The notes under the pieces: generated by a model
The model's database searches: none
Told to the model about the DNA's origin: nothing
The model's input: only the letters and a program-made list of their open reading frames with translations
Shown: positions 16,493 through 26,428 of the stretch, in pieces
Layout of the letters: each line of letters starts with the position of its first letter
Position numbering within the stretch: the first letter of the stretch is position 1
Program-made: the position numbers and the translations under genes
Source: an uncultured Paracoccaceae bacterium
GTDB lineage: Bacteria > Pseudomonadota > Alphaproteobacteria > Rhodobacterales > Rhodobacteraceae
Length of the DNA: 64,000 bases
Reading direction: 5' to 3'
Assembly (NCBI GenBank): GCA_937916485.1
Contig: CALFSV010000036.1
Span: 62,001 to 126,000, forward strand

Positions 16493-17419
16493 ATGTTTCC
16501 CGAAAAAGCTGTGGCGGACGGGCTGGCAGATGCCGCCCACCTCGCCGAGGTTCAAGGGCGGTCCTTGTGGAAAGACGCCCGCATCCGCTTCTTCCGCAAC
16601 CAGGCGGCGGTGGCGTCGCTTATCGTGCTGATCGCCATTGGCATCTTTGCCGTCTTTGGTGGGCTGGTCGCCCAATACGAGCGGGACTTTATCGACTTTT
16701 CGCTGATGGGGGCCAACCAGACCCAAGGGGCGCCGTCCTTTGCAACGGGGCATTACTTTGGCACCGACAGTTCCGGGCGGGACCTGTTTGCCCGGACCGT
16801 GCAGGGCACCCGGATCTCGCTTCTGGTGGGCCTTGTCGGGGCCGGTGTGGCGGTCGTGGTCGGGACGCTATACGGCGCGATCGCGGGCTACTTCGGCGGG
16901 CGGGTCGACGGCTTCATGATGCGGACGGTCGATATTCTGATGTCGATCCCCTTCATGTTCGTCCTGATCCTGATGCTGGTCATCTTCGGCCGGTCGATCC
17001 TGATGCTTTTTATCGGGATCGGGCTGATCTCATGGCTTGATATGGCGCGGATCGCGCGGGGGCAGACCCTGACAATCAAGAACAAGGAATTCGTCGAGGC
17101 GGCGGTGGCCATCGGGGTGTCGCCCATGATGATCATCCTGCGCCATATTGTGCCGAACCTTTTGGGCATTGTGATCGTTTACGCGACCCTTCTGATCCCC
17201 GGCATGATCATCATCGAAAGCTTCATCTCCTTCATTGGCCTTGGCGTGAGCGAGCCGAACACCTCGCTGGGCGCGCTGATTTCGGCAGGGGCGGGGCAAA
17301 TGCAATACGGGGTCATCTGGCAGCTGCTGTTCCCGCTGTTCTTCTTCATCATCACACTTTTCGCCTTCTTCTTTGTCGGCGACGGATTGCGTGACGCGCT
17401 CGATCCGAAGGATCGCTGA
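16493..17419 (+). CDS. oppC: Peptide ABC transporter permease OppC
   Basis: A protein of 308 residues. After a cytoplasmic N-terminus with the OppC_N domain (LWKDARIRFFRNQAAVASLIVL) there are about six membrane helices and the EAA-type loop near ARIARGQTLTIKNKEFVEAAVAIG (in part). GTDSSGRDLFARTVQGTRISL is the conserved DppC/OppC hallmark. It pairs with OppB to form the channel. An AGGAGG-like sequence precedes its start, 12 bases after oppB. Confidence 0.95.
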   Translation: MFPEKAVADGLADAAHLAEVQGRSLWKDARIRFFRNQAAVASLIVLIAIGIFAVFGGLVAQYERDFIDFSLMGANQTQGAPSFATGHYFGTDSSGRDLFARTVQGTRISLLVGLVGAGVAVVVGTLYGAIAGYFGGRVDGFMMRTVDILMSIPFMFVLILMLVIFGRSILMLFIGIGLISWLDMARIARGQTLTIKNKEFVEAAVAIGVSPMMIILRHIVPNLLGIVIVYATLLIPGMIIIESFISFIGLGVSEPNTSLGALISAGAGQMQYGVIWQLLFPLFFFIITLFAFFFVGDGLRDALDPKDR

Positions 17420-17420
17420 C

Positions 17421-18389
17421 ATGGCCCTGCTCGAAATTGAAAACCTGACCGTGACCTTCCAGACCGGGGATGGCCCGGTGAACGCGGTCAACGGCGTCTC
17501 GCTTGGTATCGACACCCAAGAGACTTTGGCCATCGTCGGTGAGAGCGGTTCGGGCAAGTCGCAGACCGCCTTTGCCGCCATGGGCCTGCTGGCCCAGAAC
17601 GGAGCGGCGACGGGCAAGGTCCGCTTTGACGGCAAGAACCTGCTGGAACTGCCACAGGCTGCCCTCAACAAGGTGCGAAGCCAGGAGATCGCGATGATCT
17701 TCCAGGACCCGATGACCTCGCTGAACCCGTATATGCGGATCTCGGACCAGATGGCCGAGGTGCTGACCCTGCACAAAGGCATGTCCAAACGCGCGGCGGT
17801 GGCCGAGGCAGCCAAGATGCTGGACGCTGTGCGCATCCCCGATGCCAAGGCCCGCATCACCATGTATCCGCACGAATTCTCGGGCGGGATGCGGCAGCGG
17901 ATCATGATCGCCATGGCGCTTCTGTGCCGCCCCCGCCTGCTGATTGCGGACGAACCCACGACGGCGCTGGATGTGACCGTGCAGGCCCAGATCATGCAGC
18001 TTTTGGGCGAGATCCGGCGCGAATTTGGCACTGCTATCATCCTGATCACCCATGACCTGGGGATCGTGGCCGACTTCTGCGACCGGACGCTTGTCATGTA
18101 TGGCGGGCAAATCATGGAGGAGGGGGCGACGACAGATGTCTTTGCCAGCCCGTCGCACCCCTATACGCTCGGGCTTCTCAAGGCTGTGCCCCGCCTCGAT
18201 CGGGACGACGATATCCTGCAGACAATCGCGGGCGAGCCGCCGGATATGTCTCGCCTGCCCAAGGGGTGCCCCTTTACCCCGCGTTGTACGTTCCGCCAGG
18301 ACAGCTGCGCCGATATCCGGCCCGCCCTGACCGATTTCGACGGGACCCGCCGGCGGGCCTGTCATGTTCCCACACAGGAGGTTGCGTGA
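17421..18389 (+). CDS. oppD: Peptide ABC transporter ATP-binding protein OppD
   Basis: A protein of 322 residues starting at MALLEIENLTV (17421), one base after the oppC stop. Walker A GESGSGKS is at residues 40-47, followed by the Q-loop (MIFQDPMTSLNP), the signature FSGGMRQR and Walker B LLIADEPT. The C-terminal oligopeptide/dipeptide extension includes cysteines (CPFTPRC and CADIRP) that in some relatives bind an iron-sulfur cluster. It hydrolyses ATP on the cytoplasmic side to drive peptide import. Its stop overlaps the oppF start by one base. Confidence 0.95.
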   Translation: MALLEIENLTVTFQTGDGPVNAVNGVSLGIDTQETLAIVGESGSGKSQTAFAAMGLLAQNGAATGKVRFDGKNLLELPQAALNKVRSQEIAMIFQDPMTSLNPYMRISDQMAEVLTLHKGMSKRAAVAEAAKMLDAVRIPDAKARITMYPHEFSGGMRQRIMIAMALLCRPRLLIADEPTTALDVTVQAQIMQLLGEIRREFGTAIILITHDLGIVADFCDRTLVMYGGQIMEEGATTDVFASPSHPYTLGLLKAVPRLDRDDDILQTIAGEPPDMSRLPKGCPFTPRCTFRQDSCADIRPALTDFDGTRRRACHVPTQEVA

Positions 18390-19408
18390 TGTCCGACACG
18401 GCCAAAGAACCCATCCTGTCCGTCCAGGACCTCGCCGTCACCTTCGATGTACAGCCCGAAGGGGCTTGGCCCTGGACCAAACCGCTCAAGCTGCACGCCG
18501 TGGGCGGGGTGTCGTTTGACCTAAAGCCCGGCGAATGTCTTGGCGTGGTGGGCGAAAGCGGGTCGGGTAAGTCGACCCTGGCCCGGGCGATTGTTGGCAC
18601 TGTGCCTAGTTCCGGCGGGCGGATCGTGTTCGAAGGCAAGGACCTTGCCGCGATGGATGTTCGCCAGCGGCGGGTGCACCGCAAAGACGTCCAGATGATC
18701 TTTCAGGACCCGCTGGCGGCGCTGAACCCCCGGATGCCTGTGGGCGACATCATCGCAGAGCCGCTGGTGACCCACTACCCAAACACGCCCCGCGCCGAGG
18801 TCAAGGCGCGTGTGGCAGAGCTGATGGACCGGGTCGGCCTGTTGCCCAACCTGATCAACCGCTACCCGCATGAGTTTTCGGGCGGACAATGCCAGCGCAT
18901 CGGGATCGCACGGGCCCTGATCCTGAGGCCCAAGCTCCTGATTTGCGATGAGCCGGTGTCGGCACTGGACGTGTCGGTGCAGGCGCAGGTGGTCAACCTG
19001 CTGGCCGAACTGCGCCGCGACATGGGCCTGTCGATGATCTTTATCGCGCACGACCTGTCAGTGGTGAAGCATATCTCGGACCGGATCGTGGTCATGTATC
19101 TGGGGCGGTTCATGGAAAGTGCCGGCGCCCGCAAACTCTGCACCCGGCCCGAGCACCCTTATACGCAGGCGCTGATCTCCTCCGTGCCGATCCCTGATCC
19201 GGTGAAAGAGCGTGCGCGCAAAAGGCCGGTGCTGGAAGGGGAACTGCCTTCGCCGCTGCGGCCACCATCAGGCTGCGTATTCCGAACCCGCTGCCCCAAG
19301 GCGCAGGAAAGCTGCGTGCGGAACCTTCCGGCCATCTCGGATCTGGGCGACGGGCACCTCGTTGCCTGCCCGTTCCATGCCCCTGCCGAGGTCCTGGCCC
19401 CGGCCTGA
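18389..19408 (+). CDS. oppF: Peptide ABC transporter ATP-binding protein OppF
   Basis: A protein of 339 residues from the ATG at 18389, preceded by AGGAGG. Walker A GESGSGKS is at residues 55-62, with Q-loop MIFQDPLAALNP, signature FSGGQCQRI, Walker B LLICDEPVSALD and an H-loop (FIAHDLSVV). The C-terminal cysteine-containing tail (FRTRCPKAQESC) is typical of OppF. It is the second ATPase of the transporter and the last gene of the operon. A perfect 26-base palindrome two bases after the stop probably ends the transcript. Confidence 0.95.
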   Translation: MSDTAKEPILSVQDLAVTFDVQPEGAWPWTKPLKLHAVGGVSFDLKPGECLGVVGESGSGKSTLARAIVGTVPSSGGRIVFEGKDLAAMDVRQRRVHRKDVQMIFQDPLAALNPRMPVGDIIAEPLVTHYPNTPRAEVKARVAELMDRVGLLPNLINRYPHEFSGGQCQRIGIARALILRPKLLICDEPVSALDVSVQAQVVNLLAELRRDMGLSMIFIAHDLSVVKHISDRIVVMYLGRFMESAGARKLCTRPEHPYTQALISSVPIPDPVKERARKRPVLEGELPSPLRPPSGCVFRTRCPKAQESCVRNLPAISDLGDGHLVACPFHAPAEVLAPA

Positions 19409-19410
19409 GC

Positions 19411-19436
19411 GTAAGGTGGGTCCGGACCCACCTTAC
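19411..19436. repeat. Dispersed palindrome (GTAAGGTGGGT family), copy 1, between oppF and tamB
   Basis: A perfect 26-base inverted repeat with arms GTAAGGTGGGT...ACCCACCTTAC. It sits between the convergent ends of oppF and tamB, where it can act as a terminator for both, since the RNA of either strand forms the hairpin. Three relatives occur at 39273-39298, 39334-39359 and 62011-62036. Confidence 0.85.
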
Positions 19437-19438
19437 CT

Positions 19439-22400
19439 TTAGTAGTCGCGTTCGAAAAAGACGCCGAGGCTGGTGGACCCATCCGAATTGGCGCTGCCTG
19501 TCACGGTAACGTCCTCTGTCAGGTCCAGGTTCAAATCGATTGTCGTCTGGTTGGTGCCGACAGTCACTTCCGAATAAATTTGATCTGTCAGGTACTTGCC
19601 CGCCTGCACAGCGGCATTGCCTTCGGTATCCGTGGTCAGATCCAGGTTGTCGAGGCCAAGGTCCTGTCGGAAACTATTGATCAGCCCGCCGCCCCCACGA
19701 CCGGCCAGAGTGCTGACGGCAGCGGCAAGCTGGACAGCCTGAAGGGGTGAAATCTGCGACAGGTCACGGCCAAAGATCAGCCGGGCCAGGACCTCGTCCT
19801 GAGGATAGGACGGCTCGGATTCGAAACGGACGACAGGCTCGGACGCCGGGCCTTCGATAATGATCTTGACGACAGTCCCGTCCGAAATATTCGTTGTGGC
19901 AACAAGTCTGAGGAACGGCACAAAGTCGCCTTGAAGGGTGACACTGCCTTCGTCGAGGGCGAACCGCTGCTGCAGTATGTCGAGCCGTCCCCGGATCAGG
20001 TTGAATTGTCCGGCAGGAATGACCTGGCCTGTCGTTCCACCGATCCGAAGGCTACCGCCAAGCTCTGCGTCCAGGCCTCGGCCCCGGATAAAGATCCGGG
20101 TGGGTGCGTTGATGGTGATGTCGAGGGGGTAGGCGCGGGCGCCACCGTCCCCATCCCCTTGGGCCGCATCCCCACCCGATAGCGACAGTCCGGCATTGGA
20201 AAGGGTTTGTCGAACCCCGGCCGAGGGGGTGATGTGGCGGACAGAGGGCAAGTCTCCGAGGGTGCCGATATCAGAGGACGGGACCTGCACCTCCGTCGTG
20301 CCCAGAGACACCGTGCCCGAGATGACCGCCCCTCCGGTCAGGGGTCCGTTGACCCTCAGGTCGGCGTCGGCGGTTGTCTCGTAAAGGTTGGGATCGCGCT
20401 GGACGAGGTTGCGCAGGGTAATGGCAAGGTCCGAATTGAACCCGCCCGACAGGGCGATCGGGCCGCTGACGTCCAGCCGCCCGCCACCAGAGGCATCGGC
20501 ACCAAGTTGCAGGTCAAGTCTTGCACCGGCGAGCCGGATCGTCGCCTCGATATTTTCCAGCGCCCGGCCAAGCGAGGGGTCGGCAAGTTGCCCGTCATTC
20601 GTCGTGATCGTTCCGGCAAGTGCGGCTAGCCCGGGTCGACCCTGTGCGGTCAGGTCGAAATTGGCAGTGCCCCTGATCCTACGTGGGTCGAGGACCGCAT
20701 TGGCAAGGCCCAAGGGGGCGACGCCGGTCGCGCGCAGGTCCAGGGTGCCATCCTCGATGACCGAGCCGGTCACGCGCGAGGCGATCCCGCCGGGCCCAGT
20801 GGCATTTGTCCGGACCAGCCAGAACCCACCGGTTTTCCGGGTGGCCGTCCCTTCGACGTTGACGGGACCCCTAAAGTCGGGGGCAAAAATACCAATGTCG
20901 GTCAGGCTTGCGTTGAACCGGCCCGACCCTGCACCGCCCCGCCCGTCCAGCGATCCGGCGATGACGAGGTTGGGGTACGAGATGCTCGCCCCCGTCAAGG
21001 TCACCCCGCCTTCGTCACCTCGCGTGACATCGGCTGTAATCCGCCCCGTGCCCCGAAGAAGGTCTGCGACAGGGGCGCTGCCCACATCGATGTTGCGGGT
21101 CTCAGCCTCGATGCTCAGGTCAAAACGGGCGGCATTGGGCAGAGTGGTGCCCTCGATATCAAGACTGACGCCCCCGCCCAGCTCGACCCCGCCAACACCG
21201 GAATAAGCGGCCAGATCGGCGATTTCGACGGAAAGGTCGGTTGCCACCAGCCCGCCATCAGCTTCGCTGCCCGCAAGCAAAGCGATATCGACGACCGCGC
21301 CGCCGGGGCCATTGGCCGTCAACTCCAGCCTCTGGGCGCCATTGTCCTGCCGGTTCACCTGACCTTGGGCTGCGATCGTCCCGGGCAAGGACAAGTCGCC
21401 CGCCCCCAGGTCGCGTCCCGACAGATCAAAAGACAGGTCGAGCGCGGACAGGTCCAGACGTCCGTCGCCCTCAAGTTCGGCACTCAGGGTGCCGCTCAGG
21501 TCACGACCCGCCAGCCCGGAATAGGGTGCAAGCGACGCCACCCGGGCAGAAAGCCTTCCAAGGAGGTCTGCATCCGGGGTCAGGTCCGACAGTGTGGTCA
21601 ACAGGTCAATGGCGGCCCCGCCGGGGCCGGTCGCAGCAAGGGACAGGGCGACGCCTGCCGCGTCGCGTTGGGCGTCGCCCCGGACTGTCAGCGCGCCGTT
21701 CAGCGGAATGCCTTCTGCGACGATGCCGGTTCCTGCGATGTCATAGGTCATATCAAACCCAGAAAGGTCCATTCGGCCGGCGCCGCCCAGTCGGGCGCTG
21801 ATGCGCCCGGCCAGATCACGCCCGGCCAGACCCGAAAAGGCCGATAGCGTCCCGATATTGGCTTCGACGGTTCCGGCAATTACGCTGCCATCCTCGGGCG
21901 AAGTCAGGGTCGCGTCGATACCAAGCTGGGTTGCGCCCGGTCCGATGCCATTGACGGACAGCGTTGTCATCGCCTCGGCATCAAGGGCCGCGTTGCCGCT
22001 GATCTGGACAGGCCCGGACAGTCGCGGCTCAACCAGCCCTGCGTCGGTCAGGGCCAGGGCAAAGTCGGCGACACCCGTTCCGTCCGTGATATCTGCGGTT
22101 GCCGAAAGACCAAGCGCCGGTGTAGCGAGTCTGAACCCTTCGATCTTCAGGGAACCGGGGGTCGTGCGTTGAAACTGGCCCGACAGGGTGCCGGCGCCAG
22201 CCAGAACCGGGTCAAGCTGGGCGACGCCAATGGCCAAGTCATTGCTTTCACCAGTCACAGTCAGATCAAACTGGCTTAGGTCAGGCTGGACAGTACCCGC
22301 GATCCTGGCGGTAAGGCTCCCTGCCAGATCACGTCCCGCCAGGGCGGAAAACGGACCAAGGTCGCCGATGTCGGCCCGCACATCTGCCGTAGCGACGCCG

Positions 22401-24367
22401 CCCGCATCTTCGGGGGCCAGGATCGCGTCGATCTGTACGCTGGTTTGAGGCAGGCTGGCGCTCGCCGTGATCACCGTCTGTCCGACCGCATCCCGGCGGG
22501 CGATGCCCTGCACCCGGCCCGGCCCGTCCAGTCCGGGCAGAGCGAGGGAAAGCTCCCTTACAGTCAGGTCAAACAGCGCGTCACTGGCGGTGCTCGTGAT
22601 CTCGGCCTCGCCGGTGATCGCGATTCCGGGGGTGGTGATGTTCAATTGGGACAGCCGGGTGCCGGTTGTATCGCGATCGGCAGTAACGGCAATCTCACCG
22701 GTGCCGATCAACAGGGGGTCCAGTTGGGCAAGGCCAAGAGCAAGGTCTGTCGTCCCGCCCGTCAGGTCGATCTCGAAACTGCCGTCCAGCGGCGCGACAC
22801 TCGACACGATCTGCAGGCTTGCCGCACCACCCAGGCCCTCGAGTCCGCTCAGACCGCCAAATCGCCCAAGATCGGTGGCATCAAGTGCGATGGTGCTGGC
22901 GATCACGAGGCCTTCGCCCGGTCCGGAGATGGTGCCCTCAGCGACAACGCCGAGGCCGGGTCCTTCGACCGTCAGGGTGGTGATCCGGAACGGGCCGTCA
23001 CCGTCGCGGGCCAGGGCAAGGTCGCCAGTGATATTGGCACCAAGGGCGGTCGCAAGATCAGGATTGGTCAGGCTCAGGTCGCGGGCGGCATAGGTCAGTG
23101 CCGCATCAAAGCGCCCCGGGTTGTCTCCGACACGTGGCATAATCACGCCGCCGCCATCCAGGGTCAGTTGGGGAATGGTCACGCCGGGCCGGGCAAAGCC
23201 ATCGATACCAAACTGGGCCGTCCACCGATCACCTGCTGCCGCGTCGAAGCCAACGACAAGATCGGCACTGTTGACGAATGTCCTTGGCCCGGACAGGGGC
23301 AGTAAGACGGGAGAGCCGTCGTCGGCAGCGACCCGGCCGGTAAGGGCAACCCGCCGTGGCCAGCCGTCCGCGGTCAGCTCTGCGGTGCCGGACAGGGATA
23401 GGGACTGCGTGGCCACCTGCAATTCGCGCAGGTTGGTCGAGCCGTCATCGGGCCGTTCGATCTGGACGCCCAATCGGGCATTGTTCCCGAAGAAGGCGGC
23501 ATAATCCGGGGGCAGCAACGCGCCAACATCGCCTTCGACGCCAAGCCGGATATCGAGCCTGTTGCCTGCCGCGTCGTCTGTCACCTGAACAAAACCGAAC
23601 TGTCCGGTGATCCGCTCAATTCCGTTGGTTGCAAGGGTAAGGTCGGCACTGAAATCCTCGAGGGCGCCATCGCCTTGCAGTGTCAGATCGACCGAAGGCT
23701 GGCCCGAAAGATCCAGCGCCCTGACGACAAGGCCACCCGGTTCTTCCTGCAAGCTGACAGCAAGTGCAAGTTGCCGCGAGGCGTTGTCGTAGCTACCGGC
23801 GATATCAAAGCGGCCCTGGCCATCCAGCCGTTCGGCGACAATGTTTGCCGTTCCGGTCCCGCCATCCAAGGACACCGACCCGTCAAGGCTAAGCGAGGTC
23901 TCTTCGCCCAGTAGGGGCGCGCCCAGAATGATCTCGTCTGCTCTGAGCCGGTCGATCTTGATCGCAACCGGAAGTTCGGGAAGCGAAAAGGGCGAGGCTT
24001 CGGGGTTTGGAGGGGAGGGTTCCGCCAGTGGTTGGCGGAAAAATGTAATGGTGTCGGCCGACATCTCCACCACGTCGATCCGGCCGCGCAGCAAGGCGCC
24101 GCGATTCCATTCGAAGGCGAGGCCCCGCGCTTCCAGCCAGATCCCTTCGGCGTCTGCGATACTGAGAACTTCGACCGTCGCCCGAGAAGACAAGGCCCCG
24201 GCAAAGCCGTCGATGACAACAGTGCGGCTGACATTGGACAGGTTGTCCTCGATCAGCCCAACGAGAAAGCCACGATCCCGCTCTTGCTGGGCTGCGTCCT
24301 GTGCACCAGCCAAAGCGGGCAGGATCATGCCAAAGAGGCACAGACAAAGGAGGCGAAGCACTCTCAA
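19439..24367 (-). CDS. tamB: Translocation and assembly module protein TamB
   Basis: A very long protein of 1642 residues. It opens with a hydrophobic signal/anchor (LRLLCLCLFGMILPALAGA). Most of the chain consists of repeated beta-strand units with recurring phrases (FSGLAGRDLAGRISA, YSGLAGRDLSGTLSA and similar), as expected of the AsmA/TamB-type hydrophobic groove that spans the periplasm. The C-terminal DUF490 domain ends in the aromatic VFFERDY. It works with TamA in outer-membrane protein insertion and probably in moving phospholipid to the outer membrane. It starts inside the stop of tamA (ATGA). The internal repetition makes large shadow reading frames on the other strand. Confidence 0.93.
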   Translation of the reverse strand: MRVLRLLCLCLFGMILPALAGAQDAAQQERDRGFLVGLIEDNLSNVSRTVVIDGFAGALSSRATVEVLSIADAEGIWLEARGLAFEWNRGALLRGRIDVVEMSADTITFFRQPLAEPSPPNPEASPFSLPELPVAIKIDRLRADEIILGAPLLGEETSLSLDGSVSLDGGTGTANIVAERLDGQGRFDIAGSYDNASRQLALAVSLQEEPGGLVVRALDLSGQPSVDLTLQGDGALEDFSADLTLATNGIERITGQFGFVQVTDDAAGNRLDIRLGVEGDVGALLPPDYAAFFGNNARLGVQIERPDDGSTNLRELQVATQSLSLSGTAELTADGWPRRVALTGRVAADDGSPVLLPLSGPRTFVNSADLVVGFDAAAGDRWTAQFGIDGFARPGVTIPQLTLDGGGVIMPRVGDNPGRFDAALTYAARDLSLTNPDLATALGANITGDLALARDGDGPFRITTLTVEGPGLGVVAEGTISGPGEGLVIASTIALDATDLGRFGGLSGLEGLGGAASLQIVSSVAPLDGSFEIDLTGGTTDLALGLAQLDPLLIGTGEIAVTADRDTTGTRLSQLNITTPGIAITGEAEITSTASDALFDLTVRELSLALPGLDGPGRVQGIARRDAVGQTVITASASLPQTSVQIDAILAPEDAGGVATADVRADIGDLGPFSALAGRDLAGSLTARIAGTVQPDLSQFDLTVTGESNDLAIGVAQLDPVLAGAGTLSGQFQRTTPGSLKIEGFRLATPALGLSATADITDGTGVADFALALTDAGLVEPRLSGPVQISGNAALDAEAMTTLSVNGIGPGATQLGIDATLTSPEDGSVIAGTVEANIGTLSAFSGLAGRDLAGRISARLGGAGRMDLSGFDMTYDIAGTGIVAEGIPLNGALTVRGDAQRDAAGVALSLAATGPGGAAIDLLTTLSDLTPDADLLGRLSARVASLAPYSGLAGRDLSGTLSAELEGDGRLDLSALDLSFDLSGRDLGAGDLSLPGTIAAQGQVNRQDNGAQRLELTANGPGGAVVDIALLAGSEADGGLVATDLSVEIADLAAYSGVGGVELGGGVSLDIEGTTLPNAARFDLSIEAETRNIDVGSAPVADLLRGTGRITADVTRGDEGGVTLTGASISYPNLVIAGSLDGRGGAGSGRFNASLTDIGIFAPDFRGPVNVEGTATRKTGGFWLVRTNATGPGGIASRVTGSVIEDGTLDLRATGVAPLGLANAVLDPRRIRGTANFDLTAQGRPGLAALAGTITTNDGQLADPSLGRALENIEATIRLAGARLDLQLGADASGGGRLDVSGPIALSGGFNSDLAITLRNLVQRDPNLYETTADADLRVNGPLTGGAVISGTVSLGTTEVQVPSSDIGTLGDLPSVRHITPSAGVRQTLSNAGLSLSGGDAAQGDGDGGARAYPLDITINAPTRIFIRGRGLDAELGGSLRIGGTTGQVIPAGQFNLIRGRLDILQQRFALDEGSVTLQGDFVPFLRLVATTNISDGTVVKIIIEGPASEPVVRFESEPSYPQDEVLARLIFGRDLSQISPLQAVQLAAAVSTLAGRGGGGLINSFRQDLGLDNLDLTTDTEGNAAVQAGKYLTDQIYSEVTVGTNQTTIDLNLDLTEDVTVTGSANSDGSTSLGVFFERDY

Positions 24368-26220
24368 AACGCTTGTCCAATGCCGATATAAAGCTCGATC
24401 CGCTCCCCCACGCTGTCGCCTGTGACCGGCGTGGCCACGTCAAGGCGGATGGGGCCGATGCCGGTGTTGTAGCGCAATCCGATCCCGGCCCCGGCCTGGA
24501 AGGTATCGGTGCCGGACGGCAAAACGCCGTCCCCCACGAGGCCGAAGTCATAGAAGCCGACCGCCCCGATCGTGTCGGTGATACCGAAACGCGCCTCGAG
24601 CTGAGCACCGACAAAACTGGTTCCGCCGGTCCGGACCTCAGTCAAACCTCTGCCAAAGTCAGCGCGGCTTGTCACGGCAAGGGATTGGTAGGGCTGGCCA
24701 CGAACCGTACCGCCGCCGCCGGCATAGAAAAGGTAGTCCGCCGGCGCTTCGAGCGGGTCTGCCCCCAGGATCGAACCGAACTGGGCGCGACCGGCCAGAA
24801 CCAGCCTGTCGTTCTCGCCCAAACCGCGATAGGCCCGACCGTCGGCATAGGCCCTCACCCCGTTGGCCGCCCCCGTGACGCCAAGGAACGGTGTCACCTC
24901 AAGATCCAGATAAAATCCATCCGTTGGGTTCAGCGGGTCGTTCCGCCGTTCCAGTGTACCCTGGAGGGGCAGGGTCAACAGAATGTAGGACCTTGTCCGC
25001 CCTTCGCTTTCTTCCACCGCCGTCCTCAGACCAAGTGAGGCGTTATAGGTCAGGTCATCGCGGACATATTGGGTGATGCCGACTTCGAAATCGGCGGAAT
25101 CCAACAGGTAGCTTTCCTCGTCCTGTCGGGCGATCTCGGCCGTGGCGACAAGATCGATGTCGCGCCGGAACGTCGAGGGACGGTTGAATGACAGGCTAAG
25201 CGACGCATCGATGCCGCTGCCGCCAAATCCATCGTTGGCGGTGTTGATATCCGAAACCTCGGCCTCGATCCGGAACCGCTCGGCTCCGCCCAGCAGGTTC
25301 CGGTGCAGCCAGAACGCCGAAACCGTCAGACCCTGATCCGTCGCCAATTCGGCCCCGGCTCCGATCCGACGGGGGGTCATCTCGACGACCTGCAAGGTAA
25401 AGGGCAAAGTATCGCCCGGTCCGATCGTGTCGGATTCGATGAAGGTGGCCGAGCTGAAGGTACCGGTCCGGCGCAAACGGGCCGCGGCGCGATCCAGTTC
25501 TTTCGGATCATAGACGCCCTGCCGGGGCAGGCCTGCAATCTGGCGGACGCGTTCGGTCCTGACCGCCTCGTTGCCCTCGATCGACAAGGACCCCCAACTT
25601 AGCCTTGGACCGGGATTGACGGTGACGTTGACATCCAGCCGTTGGTCCGGATGGACTGCGGTGATCTGTTGTCCGGCAGGCGCGGCCTTGGCGTAGCCGT
25701 CGGCCTGCCAGGCGGCGACAGCGGCCCGCAAGGCGGATTGGATCGCGCCAGAGCGGGCAACCTCACCCGTTGCAAAGCTTTCGGGCAGGATCGTGTCTGG
25801 CAGGATCGGGGCCACTTGCGCTTCGCCAAAAACAAAGGCGGGGCCGGGGTCAACGGTTATTGTCACCGCTGAGACAGTGGACGGCGCGTCCAGCGGGGCA
25901 ATATTGGCCGCCTCGCGCCCATCGATCCTGATCGAAATGGTGCCGCCGTAATACCCTTCCGAGTAAAGCCCGGTCAGCAGGCGCCGGTAATCGGCGCGGG
26001 CGGCTGCAACATAGCTTTGCGCCCCTGCAGGCGTATCGGTTCCAAGGGTCGCGGTCAAAGACGCGCGTTCCAGCACGCCGCGCAGATCCTCTTGCCCGTC
26101 CGGCAGCACAATGGTGACGGTCTGCGCCATTGCGCCCGTCGCCATCAGGAAAAAGACACCGGCGGCCCATGTTCCGCTAATCTGGTTGCCTTTCCGTGGC
26201 AAAATCGCCCCCTCAGACAT
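24364..26220 (-). CDS. tamA: Outer-membrane BamA/TamA-family protein
   Basis: A protein of 618 residues when started at MSEGAILPRKG (26220), which places a signal peptide (TWAAGVFFLMATGAMA) near the N-terminus; the upstream 39 residues of open frame look non-coding. POTRA-type domains occupy roughly residues 35-270. The rest is a 16-stranded beta-barrel of the Omp85 family (for example FYAGGGGTVRGQPYQSL) ending in the C-terminal aromatic signature GIGQAF. It forms an assembly complex with TamB, whose gene overlaps its 3' end. No strong Shine-Dalgarno is seen before the chosen start. Confidence 0.92.
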   Translation of the reverse strand: MSEGAILPRKGNQISGTWAAGVFFLMATGAMAQTVTIVLPDGQEDLRGVLERASLTATLGTDTPAGAQSYVAAARADYRRLLTGLYSEGYYGGTISIRIDGREAANIAPLDAPSTVSAVTITVDPGPAFVFGEAQVAPILPDTILPESFATGEVARSGAIQSALRAAVAAWQADGYAKAAPAGQQITAVHPDQRLDVNVTVNPGPRLSWGSLSIEGNEAVRTERVRQIAGLPRQGVYDPKELDRAAARLRRTGTFSSATFIESDTIGPGDTLPFTLQVVEMTPRRIGAGAELATDQGLTVSAFWLHRNLLGGAERFRIEAEVSDINTANDGFGGSGIDASLSLSFNRPSTFRRDIDLVATAEIARQDEESYLLDSADFEVGITQYVRDDLTYNASLGLRTAVEESEGRTRSYILLTLPLQGTLERRNDPLNPTDGFYLDLEVTPFLGVTGAANGVRAYADGRAYRGLGENDRLVLAGRAQFGSILGADPLEAPADYLFYAGGGGTVRGQPYQSLAVTSRADFGRGLTEVRTGGTSFVGAQLEARFGITDTIGAVGFYDFGLVGDGVLPSGTDTFQAGAGIGLRYNTGIGPIRLDVATPVTGDSVGERIELYIGIGQAF

Positions 26221-26428
26221 GTCGCTCGACACCAATGGTCGGCGACGATTCCCACGATACCCAAGCAGGCACAGAAGGAAAACGCGATAAATTGCTCTTA
26301 TCGCGTTTGTTTGAAGTTTCGGCGGCTTTCCCCGCACTACCTATCACTGTGGTCTTTTTTGAGAGCTGATCAGTCGGCAGCGCATCTTGACCCTTTTCCT
26401 GCGCCCCAAGCCCTGTCAGAGTTGGGAT

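Noticed and set aside
19439..24367. Tandem DNA repeats in tamB
   Set aside because: Similar phrases recur at the protein level with diverged codons; these are old domain repeats of the TamB groove, not recent DNA repeats.
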